From Avena insularis (Eukaryota > Streptophyta > Magnoliopsida > Poales > Poaceae): 64,000 bases of DNA. A program made the translations under genes and the position numbers. The stretch covers positions 490,103-554,102 of the forward strand of contig JAJUPC010000222.1 in NCBI GenBank assembly GCA_023614405.1, in the 5' to 3' direction. Shown piece by piece: positions 36,534 to 47,800 of this stretch. Each line of letters starts with the position of its first letter. The stretch's first letter is position 1. Below the pieces are notes generated by a model. It was not told the origin of the DNA, made no database searches, and saw only the letters and a program-made list of their open reading frames with translations.

Positions 36534-39253
36534 GCAGTGACATCTAGTGGATCAGTGTGGTTTATGAAAAGAACACACAGATGCAATACATCCATTGGAT
36601 CAGTGTTGTTTATGAAAAGAACACACATATGCAATGTCATCTAGTGGATCGATGTGGTTTATGAAAAGAACACACATGCAATGACATCTAGTGGATCCAT
36701 GTGGTTTATCAAAAGAACACACATATGCAATACATCCATTGGATTAGTGTTGTTTATGAAAAGAACACACATATGCAATGTCATCCAGTGGATCGATGTG
36801 GTTTATAAAAAGAACACACATGCAATGACATCTAGTGGATCCATGTAGTTTATGAAAAGAACGCAGATGCAATGACATCCAACGGATCCACGTGGTTTAG
36901 AAAAAGAACACACATATGCAATGACATCTAGTGGATCCATGTGGTTTATGAAAAGATCACACATGCAATGACATCGAGTGGATCCATGTGGTTTAGGAAA
37001 AGAACACACATATGCAATGACATCTAGTGGATCAGTGTGGTTTAGGAAAAGAACACACATATGCAATGACATCTAGTGGATCTATGTGGTTTATGAAAAG
37101 AACACACATATACAATGACATCAACTGGATCCATGTGGTTTACGAAAAGAACACACATATGCAATGACATCTAGTGGATCAGTGTGGTTTATAAAAAGAA
37201 CGCACATGCAATGACATCAAGTAGATCAATGTCGTTTAGGAAAAGAACACACATATGCAATGACATCTAGTGGATCAGTGTGGTTTATGAAAAGAACACA
37301 CATGCAATGACATCTACTGGATCCATGTGGTTTATGAAAAGAACACACATGCAATGACATGTAGTGGATCCCTGTGGTTTAGGAAAAAAGAACACACATA
37401 TGCAATGACATCCAGTGGATCATTGTGGTTTATGAAAAGAACACACATGCAATGATATCTAGCGGATCAGTGTGGTTTCTGAAAAGAACACATATATGCA
37501 ATAACATCTAGTGGATCAGTGTGGTTTATGAATAGAACACACATGCAATGACATCTCGTGGATCCATGTGGTTTAGGAAAAGAACACACATATGCAATGA
37601 CATCTAGTGGATCAGTGTGGTTTATGAAAAGAACACACATGAAACGACATCTAGTGGATCAGTGTGGTTTATGAAAAGAACACACATATGCAATGACATC
37701 CACTGGATCCATGTGGTTTAGGAAAAGAACACACATATGCAATGACATCTAGTGGATCAGTGTGGTTTCTGAAAAAAAAAAACATGCAATGACATCTAGT
37801 GGAACCATGTGGTTTATGAAAATAACACACATGCGATGACATCTAGTGGATCCATGTGGTTTATGAAAATAACACACGTATGCAATGACATCCAATGGAT
37901 TAGTGTGGTTTATGAAAAGAACACACATGCAATGACATCTAGTGGATCAGTGTGGTTTATGAAAAGAACACACATATGCAATGACATCTAGTGGATCCAT
38001 GTGGTTTAGGAAAAGAACACACATATGCAATGACATCTAGTGGATCGGTGTGGTTGATGAAAAGAACACACATGCAATTACATCTAGTGGATCCATGTGG
38101 TTTAGGAAAAGAACACACATATGCAATGACATCCAGTCGATCGGTGTGGTTTATGAAAAGAACACACATGCAATGACAACCATTGGATCCATATGGTTTA
38201 GGAAAAGAACACACATATGCAATGACATCTAGTGGATCAGTGTGGTTTATGAAAAGAATACACATGAAATGACATCTAGTAGATCCATGTGCTTTAGGAA
38301 TAGAACACACATATGCAATGACATCTAGTGGATCAATATGGTTTATGAAAAGAACACGCATGCAATGACATCTAGTCGATCAGTGTGGTTTATGAAAAGA
38401 ACACACATATGCAATGACATCTAGTGGATCAGTGTGGTTTATGAAAAGAACACACATGCAATGACATCTAGTGGATCAGTCTGGTTTTTGAAAATAACAC
38501 ACATATGCAATGACATCTAGTGGATCTGTGTGGTTTATGAAAAGAACACACATATACAATGACATCAAGTGGGTCCATGTGGTTTATGAAAAGAACACAC
38601 ATATGCAATGACATCTAGTGGATCAGTGTGGTTTATGAAAAGAACACACATGCAATGACATCAAGTGGATCAGTGTGGTTTAGGAAAAGAACACACATAT
38701 GCAATGACATCTAGTGGATCGGTGTGGTTGATAAAAAGGACACACATGCAATGACATCTACTGGATCCATGTGGTTTATGAAAAGAACACACATGGAATG
38801 ACATGTAGTGGATCTATGTGGTTTAGGAAAAAAGAACACACATATGCAATGACATCCAGTGGATCAGTGTGGTTTATGAAAAGAACACACATGCAATGAT
38901 ATCTAGTGGATCATTGTGGTTTATGAAAAGAATACACATATGCAATGACATCTAGTGGATCCATATGGTTTAGGAAAAGATCACACATATGCAATAACAT
39001 CTAGTGGATCAATGTGGTTTATGAAAAGAACACACATGAAATGACATCTAGTGGATCCAAGGGTTTAGGAAAAGAACACACGTATGAAATGACATCTAGT
39101 GGACCAGTGTGGTTTATGAAAAGAACACACACATGCAATGACATCTAGTCGATCAGTATGGTTTATGAAAAGAACACGCATATGCAATAACATCCAGTGG
39201 ATCGGTGTGGTTTATGAAAAGAACACACATGCAATGACTTCTAGTGGATTAGT

Positions 39254-39256
39254 GTG
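39254..39256. repeat. CACTA target-site duplication GTG (left)
   Basis: GTG before the CACTAC terminus is repeated at 40755-40757 after TAGTAGTG. Joining the flanks through one GTG restores the satellite phrase TTAGTGTGGTTTATG exactly. Confidence 0.88.
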
Positions 39257-39296
39257 CACTACTAGGAAACAGCTTATAGATAGACAAGATATTCAG

Positions 39297-39590
39297 TGGC
39301 GCATATGTAAATATATGCGCCACAGATATATATCAGTGGCGCACTAGAAACAATGCGCCAGAAGTTTAGCGCCGGTGGCGCCGAAACCAATATGCACGAA
39401 GTCCATATTTACGTGGCGCATATTTTCGTGTCAGCGCCATCGATCAAACCATGGTGCATATGTACATATCGCCATGAAGGTTAATGGGACCAAGCAGCAA
39501 AAAAAGGAGGAGAAACTTATGTGGCGCATATGTCCATATGCGCCACAGAAAGTGATGTTTCTGTGGCGCATATAGGTGTATGCGCCACAG
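39297..39590. repeat. Left subterminal inverted-repeat units of the CACTA element
   Basis: At least eight GTGGCGC or GCGCCAC units, including facing pairs GTGGCGCATATG...ATATGCGCCAC at 39297-39325, 39521-39547 and about 39562-39590. In this superfamily subterminal repeats are the transposase-binding sites. Here each pair can also fold into a hairpin of 10-12 bp. Confidence 0.8.
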
Positions 39591-39945
39591 AACAAGCATA
39601 TAGGGGAAAAAATAGATCATACCCCCCCTCAGTGGATCGCCTTTTTAGTTTTGTAAAAAATAATCAAAAATGATAGAAACTTCAAAAAAATAATTCCTTT
39701 AAGTTGTAGTTAGACTTTAGGGTATAGCTCTAGACAAAATTGAAAAACATAAATTTCGATGTATTTTGCAAAAATAGGTCATGGCACGGTAAAACGGCTC
39801 TAACTTTTGCATACGATGTCGGAAAAAAATCTTTAACCTATCAAAATCATCGTCTCGAAATTTTCTACTCGATTTCAACGGCTAAAAAATTTATGGCAGA
39901 CAGAAGATTGTTTCCTGTAAAAAAATAAAAAAGAGGGAGAAACTT

Positions 39946-39975
39946 CTGTGGCGCATTTCCACCATATGCGCCACA
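39946..39975. repeat. Internal GTGGCGCAT/ATGCGCCAC hairpin pair
   Basis: Facing units CTGTGGCGCATTT and ATATGCGCCACAG separated by a few bases, lying in the middle of the CACTA element and well away from either terminus, at the left edge of the pyrimidine tract. Confidence 0.7.
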
Positions 39976-40013
39976 GAAGTCTTGGGCGGGATTCGAAATT
40001 TGAATCCATGGTA

Positions 40014-40445
40014 TCTCTCCTTATATTCCTCCACTTCTTCTCCTTCTTCTCCCCTTATTCTCCTTCTTCTCCCCTTCTCCTCCACTTCTACTCCCCTCCA
40101 TACTTCTCCCCTCCATACTTCTCCCTCCACTTCTCCTCCCCTTCATACTTCTCCCCTTCTCCTCCACTTCTCCCTCCACTATTCCTCCCCTCCACACTTC
40201 TCCCTCTACTCTCCGGCGACATCCACCTCCGGCCATGGCTACCTCGATGACCTCCTCCACCTAGATGACCTCCTCCTCCGGCGACCTCCAACACCACCGG
40301 CGACCTCCTCCACCACCACCATCTCTGGCGGTCTCCTCCAACCATTTTCCGGCGGCCTCCTCCAACCATCTCCCATGAGCCTTCCTCCACCTCCTCCTCC
40401 TCCTACTACTACCACCTCCACGGCCTCCTTCTCCTCCCGCCATCA
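40014..40445 (+). repeat. Pyrimidine-rich (CTT/CTC/CCTCCA) tract inside the CACTA element
   Basis: About 430 bp in which the plus strand is mostly C and T, with CTTCTCC, CCACTTCTCC and CCTCCTCC repeats. It is followed by CTCCGGCGAC units and ACCACCACC-type triplets from about 40210. It yields a 156-codon serine/proline/threonine-rich frame (39982-40452) and long antisense glycine/arginine-rich frames, all explained by triplet composition. It could descend from a captured low-complexity exon, but no domain supports that. Confidence 0.7.
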
Positions 40446-40504
40446 CATCTGATCCACCTCATGACCCCCTGGCGGATCTGGCCGTTTTTGAATTTGACTA
40501 AAAC

Positions 40505-40735
40505 TTCTGTGGCGCATATTGGCCATATGCGCCAAAGAAGTTTTAGATTTGGCCCGCCTTTTTTTTGAATTTTGGAAAACAACTTCTGTGGGGCATATTG
40601 GCCATATGCGCCACTGAAGTTTGAGACTTCTGTGGCGCATTTTGAAATGCGCCACTGAAGTTAGTTATCAGTGGCGAGGTATCAGTGGCGACTAGGAAAT
40701 GCGCCACAGAAGTTGAAAAAAGGTGTGCCACAGAA
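40505..40735. repeat. Right subterminal inverted-repeat units of the CACTA element
   Basis: Facing pairs at about 40509-40540, 40588-40617 and 40631-40660, then single units near 40667-40735, all variants of CTGTGGCGCATAT / ATATGCGCCACAGAAG. The arrangement mirrors the left side. One unit has GTGGGGCAT in place of GTGGCGCAT. Confidence 0.8.
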
Positions 40736-41383
40736 GAGTTGTTTCCTAGTAGTGGTGGTTTATGAAAATAACACACATATGCAATGACATCCAGTGGATC
40801 CATGTGGTTTAGGAAAAAACACACATATGTAATAACATCTTGTGGATCAGTGTGGTTTCTAAAAAGAACACACATGCAATGACATCTAGTGGATCCATGT
40901 GGTTTATGAAAATAACACACATGCAATGACATCTAATGGATCCATGTGGTTTAGGAAAAGAACACACATATGCAATGAAATCCAATGGATTAGTGTGGTT
41001 TATGAAAAGAACACACATGCAATGACATCTAGTGGATCAGTGTGGTTTATAAAAAGAACACACATATCCAATGTCATCCAGTGGATCCATGTGGTTTAGG
41101 AAAAGAACACACATATACAATGACATCTAGTGGATCAGTGTGGTTGATGAAAAGAACACACATGCAATTACATCTAGTGGATTCATGTGGTTTAGGAAAA
41201 GAACACACATATGTAATGACATCTAGTGGATTAGTGTGGTCGATGAAAATAACACACATGCAATTACATCTAGTGGATCCATGTGGTTTAGGAAAAGAAC
41301 ACACATATGCAATGACATCCAATGGATCAGTGTGGTTTATGAAAAGAACACACATGCAATGACATCTAGTGGATCAGTGTGGT

Positions 41384-43189
41384 TTATGAAAAGAACACAC
41401 ATATGCAATGACATCCAGTGGATCCATGTGGTTTAGGAAAAGAACACACATATGCAATGACATCTAGTGGATCGGTGTGGTTGATGAAAAGGACACACAT
41501 GCAATTAAATCTAGTAGGTCCATGTGGTTTAGGAAAAGAACACACATATGCAATGACATCTAATGGATCAGTGTGGTTTATGAAAAGAACACACATGCAA
41601 TGACATCCAGAGGATTAATGTGGTATAGGAAATTAACACACATATGCAATGACGTCTGGTGGATCACTGTGGTTTATAAAAAGAACACACACGAAATGAC
41701 ATCTAGTGGATCCATGTTGTTTAGGAAAAGAACACACATATGCAATGACAACTAGTGGATTAGTGTGGTTTATGAAAAGAACAAACATATGCAATGACAT
41801 CTAGTGGATCCATGTCGTTTAGGAAAAGAACACACATATGCAATGACATCCAATGGATCAGTGTGGTTTATGGAAAGAACACACATGCAACGACATCTAG
41901 TGGATCAGTGTGGTTTACGAAAAGAACACACATATCCAATGACATCCAGTGGATCCATGTGTTCTAGGAAAAGAACACATATATGCAATGACATCTAGTG
42001 GATCAGTGTGGTTGATGAAAAGGACACACATGCAATTACATCTAGTGGATCCATGTGGTTTAGGAAAAGAACACACATATGCAATGACATCTAGTGGACT
42101 AGTGTGGTTTATGAAAAGAACATACATGAAATGACATCTAGTGGATCAATGTAGTTTAGGATAACACATATGCAATGACATCTAGTGGATTAGTGTGGTT
42201 TATGAAAAGAACACACATGAAATGACATCTAGTGGATCCATGTCGTTTAGGAAAAGAACACACATATGCAATGACATCCAATGGATCAGTGTGGTTTATG
42301 CAAAGAACACACATGCAACGACATCTAGTGGATCAGTGTGGTTTACGAAAAGAACACACATATCCAACGACATCCAGTGGATCCATGTGTTCTAGGAAAA
42401 GAACACACATATGCAATGACATTTAGTGGATCAGTGTGGTTGATGAAAAGAACACACATGCAATTACATCTAGTGGATCCATGTGGTTTAGGAAAAGAAC
42501 ACACATATGCAATGACGTCTAGTGGATCAGTGTGGTTTATGAAAAGAACACACATGCAATGACATCCAGTGGATCAATGTGGTATAGGAAAAGAACACAC
42601 ATATGCAATGACATCTAGTGGATGAGTGTGGTTTATCAAAAAGAACACAGAGGTTATGACATCTAGAGGACCAAGAGGTTTAGGACAACTGAACACACCT
42701 GCTGCTACATCTAGTGGATCCATGTGGTTTAGGAAAAGAACACACATATGCAATGACATCTAGTGGATCAGTGTGGTTTATGAAAAGAACACACATGAAA
42801 TGACATCTAGTGGATCAGTGTGGTTTATGAAAAGAATACACATATGCAATGACATCTAGTGGATCAGTGTGGTTTATGAAAAGAACACACATATGCAATG
42901 ACATCTAGTGGATCAGTGTGGTTTATGAAAAGAACACACATGCAATGACATCTAGTGGATCAGTGTGATTTATGAAAAGAACACACATATGCAATGACAT
43001 CCAGTGGATCCATGTGGTTTAGGAAAAGAACACACATATGCAATGACATCTAGTGGATCGGTGTGGTTGATGAAAAGGACACACATGCAATTAAATCTAG
43101 TAGGTCCATGTGGTTTAGGAAAAGAACACACATATGCAATGACATCTAATGGATCAGTGTGGTTTATGAAAAGAACACACATGCAATGA
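41384..43189. repeat. 1586-bp and 960-bp duplications in block 5
   Basis: The ~220-bp stretch 41384-41603 recurs at 42970-43189 (offset 1586) with the same rare variants (AATTAAATCTAGTAGGTCC, ATCTAATGGATCAG). The AATGACGTCTAG monomer at 42511 recurs at 43471 (offset 960, exactly ten 96-bp dimers). 42120-42600 also matches 29837-30317 near the start of block 4, offset 12283, including the deleted monomer AGGATAACACATATG. Confidence 0.82.
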
Positions 43190-44899
43190 CATCCAGAGGA
43201 TCAATGTGGTATAGGAAATTAACACACATATGAAATGACATCTAATGGATGAGTGTGGTTTATCAAAAAGAACACACATACAATTACATCTAGTGGATCC
43301 ATGTGGTTTAGGAAAAGAACACACATATGCAATGACATCTAGTGGACTAGTGTGGTTTATGAAAAGAACATACATGAAATGACATCTAGTGGATCAATGT
43401 AGTTTAGGATAACACATATGCAATGGCATCTAGTGGATTAGTGTGGTTTAGGAAAAGAACACACATATGCAATGACGTCTAGTGGATCAGTGTGGTTTAT
43501 GAAAAGAACACACATGCAATGACATCCAGTGGATCAATGTGGTATAGGAAAAGAACACACATATGCAATGACATCTAGTGGATGAGTGTGGTTTATCAAA
43601 AAGAACACAGATTCTTGCTACATCTAGTGGATCCATGTGGTTTAGGAAAAGAACACACATATGCAATGACATCTAGTGGATCAGTGTGGTTTATGAAAAG
43701 AACACACATGAAATGACATCTAGTGGATCAGTGTGGTTTATGAAAAGAATACACATATGCAATGACATCTAGTGGATCAGTGTGGTTTATGAAAAGAACA
43801 CACATATGCAATGACATCTAGTGGATCAGTGTGGTTTATGAAAAGGACACACATGCAATTACATCTAGTGGGTCCATGTGGTTTAGGAAAAGAACACACA
43901 TATGCAATGTCATCTAGTGGATCAGTGTGGTTTATGAAAAGAACACACATGCAATGACATCCAGAGGATCAATGTGGTATAGGAAATTAACACACATATG
44001 AAATGACATCTAGTGGATGAGTGTGGTTTATCAAAAAGAACACACATACAATTACATCTAGTGGATCCATGTGGTTTAAGAAAAGAACACACATATGCAA
44101 TGAAATCTAGTGGATCAGTTTGGTTTATGAAAAGAACACACATGAAATGACATCAAGTGGATCAGTGTGGTTTATGAAAAGAATACACATATGTAATGAC
44201 ATCCAGTGGATCAGTGTGGTTTATGAAAAGAACACACATATGGAATGACATCTAGTGGATTCATGTGGTTTAGGAAAAGAACACACATATGCAATGACAT
44301 CCAATGGATCAGTGAGGTTTATGAAAAGAACACACATGCAATTACATCTGGTGTATCCATGTGGTTTAGGAAAGCAACACACATATGCAATGACATCTAG
44401 TGGATCCATGTGGTTTAGGAAAAGAACACACATATGCAATGACATCTAATGGATCAGTGTGGTTTCTGCAAAGAACACACATGCAATGACATCTAGTGGA
44501 CCAGTGTGGTTTATGAAAAGAACACACATGCAATGACATCAAGTGGATCAGTGTGTTTTATGAAAAGAACACACATGCAATGACATCTAGTGGATCCATG
44601 TGGTTTAGGAAAAGAACACACATATGCAATGACATCTAGTGGATCTGTGTGGTTTATGAAAAGAACACACATGCAATGACATCCAGTGGATCCATGTGGT
44701 TTAAGAAAAGAACACACATGCAATGGCATCTAGTGGATCAGTGTGGTTTATGAAAAGAACATAAATATGCAATGACATCTAGTGGATCCATGAGGTTTAT
44801 GAAAAGAACACACATGCAATGACACATAGTGGATCTGTGTGGTTTATGAAAAGAACACACATATGCAATGAAATCTAGTGGATTAGTGTGGTTGATGAA

Positions 44900-47800
44900 A
44901 AGAATACACATGCAATTACATATATTGGATCAGTGTGGTTTATTCAAAGAACACACATATGCAATTACATCTAGTGGATCCATGTGGTTTATGCAAACGA
45001 CACACATGCAATGACATCTAGTGGATCCATGTGGTTTATGAAAAGAACACATGAAATGACATAAGTGGATCATGTTGGTTTATGAAAATAACACACATGC
45101 AATGACATCAAGTGGATCGCTGTGGTTTATGAAAAGAACACACATGCCATGACATCTAGTGGATCCATGTGGTTTATGAAAAGAACACACCTGCAATGAC
45201 ATCTAGTGGATCACTGTGGTTTATGAAAAGAACACACATGCAATGACATCTAGTGGATCCATGTGGTTTATGAAAAGAACACACATATGCAATGACATCT
45301 AGTGGATCCATGTGGTTTATGAAAAAGACACACATGCAATGCCATCTAGTGGATCCATGTGGTTTATGAAAAAACACACATGCAATGACATCTAGTGGAT
45401 CCATGTGGTTTATGAAAAACACACATGCAATGCCATCTAGTGGATCCATTTGGTTTAGGAAAAGAACACACATATGCAATGACATCTAGTGGATCGGTGT
45501 GGTTTATGAAAGAACACACATGCAATGACATCCAGTGGATCGGTGTGGTTTATGAAAAGAACAAACATGCAATGACATCTAGTGGATCCATGTGGTTTAT
45601 GAAAAGAACACACATGAAGTGACATCTAGTGGATCCATGTGGTTTATGAAAAGAACACACACAACCAATGACATCTAGTGGATCCATGTGGTTTATGAAA
45701 GAACACACATGCAATGACATTAGTGGATCCTTGTGGTTTATGAACAGAACACACATGCACTGACATCTAGTGGATCCATGTGGTTTATGAAAAGAACACA
45801 CATGCAATGACATCTGTTGGATCCATCTGATTTAGGAAAAAAAACACATGCAATCACATCTAGTGGATCCATGTGGTTTATGAAAAGAACACACATATGC
45901 AATGACATCAGTGGATCAGTGTGGTTTATGAAAAGAACACACATGCAATGACATCTAGTGGATCCATGTTGTTTATGAAAGAACACACATATGATGACAT
46001 CTAGTGGATCCATGTGGTTTATGAAAAGAACACACGTGCAATGACATCTAGTGGATCCACGTGGTTTATGAAAAGAACACACATGCAATAACATCTAGTG
46101 GATCAGTGCGCTTTATGAAAAGAACACATATGCAATGACATCTAGTGGATCCATGTGGTTTATGAAAAGAACACATGCAATGACATCTAGTGGATCATGT
46201 GGTTTATGAAAAGAACACACATGAAGTGACATCTAGTGGATCCATGTGGTTTATGAAAAGAACACACACATCCAATGACATCTAGTGGATCCGCTGTGGT
46301 TTATGAAAAGAACACACATGCAATGACATCTAGTGGATCCATGTGGTTTATGAAAAGAACACACATGCAATGACATCTAGTGGATCAGTGTGGTTTATGA
46401 AAAGAACACACATGCAATGACATCTAGTGGATCCATGTGGTTTATGAAAAGAACACACATGCAATGACATCTAGTGGATCCATGTGGTTTATGAAAATAA
46501 CACAGATGCAATGACATCCAGTGGATCCATGTGGTTTATGAAAATAACACACATGCAATGACATCTAATGGATCCAAGTGGTTTCTGAGAAGAACACACA
46601 TGCAATGACATCTAGTGGATGCATGTGGTTTACGAAAAGAACACACATGCAATGACATCTAGTGGATCATGTGGTTTATGAAAAGAACACATGCAATGAC
46701 ATCTAGTGGATCAGTGTGGTTTATGAAAAGAACACACATGTAATGACATCTGGTGGGTGAGTGTGGTTTATGAAAAGAACACATATATGCAATGCCATCT
46801 AGTGGATCCATTTGGTTTAGGAAAAGAACACACATATGCAATGACATCTAGTGGATCGGTGTGGTTTATGAAAAGAACACACATGCAATGACATCTACTG
46901 GATCCATGTGGTTTATGCAAAGAACACACATATGCAATGACATCTAGTGGATCCATGTGGTTTATGAAAAGAACACACATGCAATGACATCTAGTCGATC
47001 CATGTGGTCTAGGAAAAGAACACACATGCAATCACATCTATTGGATCCATGTTGTTTATGAAAAACACACATGCAATGACATATAGTGGATCCATGTGGT
47101 TTAGGAAAAGAACACACATGCAATTACATCTAGTGGATCCATGTGGTTTATGAAAAGAACACACATATGCAATCACATCCAGTGGATCAGTGTGGTTTAT
47201 GAAATGATAACATATATGTAATGACATCTAGTGGATCCATGTTCTTTAGGAAAAGAACACACGTATGCAATGACAACTATTGGATTAGTGTGGTTTATGA
47301 AAAGAACAAACATATACAATGACATCTAGTGGATTAGTGTGGTTTATGAAAAGAACACACATATGCAATGACATCTAGTGGATCAGTGTGATTTATGAAA
47401 AGAACACACATGCAATGACATCTAGTGGATCCATGTGGTTTATGAAAAGAACACACATATGCAATTACATCTAGTGGATCGGTGTGGTTTATGAAAAGAA
47501 CACACATGCAATGACATCTAGTGGATCCATGTGGTTTAGGAAAAGAACACACATATGCAATGACATCTAGTGGATCCATGTGGTTTATGAATGAACACAC
47601 ATGCAATGAAATCTAGTGGATCCGTGTGGTTTATGAAAAGAACACACATGCAATGACATCTAGTGGACCCATGTGGTTTATGAAAAGAACACACATGCAA
47701 TGACATCTAGTGGATCCATGTGGTTTATGAAAAGAACACACATATCTGATGACATCTAGTGGATCCATTTTGTTTATGAAAAGAACACACATGCAATGAC

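Larger units (their letters stand above)
29752..39256. repeat. Satellite block 4
   Basis: About 198 A/B monomers. The first ~20 bp (ATATGGTTTAGGATAGG) are scrambled monomer fragments at the LTR truncation point; after that the array is regular. It has a strong higher-order pattern with a marker monomer ending ACATGTAGTGAC or ACATGCAGTGAC, followed by a short monomer CAATACATCCATTGG, at 30754, 31861, 33448, 35038 and 36533. Monomers with extra A residues (AGGAAAAAAGAAC) and with AACGCACATG also recur in the same order. The block ends at the CACTA element in the phase ATTAGTGTG. Confidence 0.96.
39257..40754. mobile_element. Non-autonomous CACTA (DTC) transposon, 1498 bp
   Basis: Terminal inverted repeats start CACTACTAGGAAACAGCT on the left and, read from the right end, CACTACTAGGAAACAACT: 15 identical bases, one mismatch, then CT. 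A 3-bp TSD GTG and the CACTA ends define the superfamily. Subterminal regions are packed with GTGGCGCAT / ATGCGCCAC units, many as facing pairs. The interior (39600-39945) is AT-rich non-coding with a TTTTGCATACGATGTCGG-like phrase known from grass CACTA elements, followed by a long pyrimidine tract. No transposase is present, so movement would need a related autonomous element. Confidence 0.9.

Noticed and set aside
39982..40452. 156-codon Ser/Pro-rich frame in the CACTA element as a transposase or captured gene
   Set aside because: The composition is dictated by CTT/CTC/CCA triplets, antisense frames are equally long, and there is no transposase motif.
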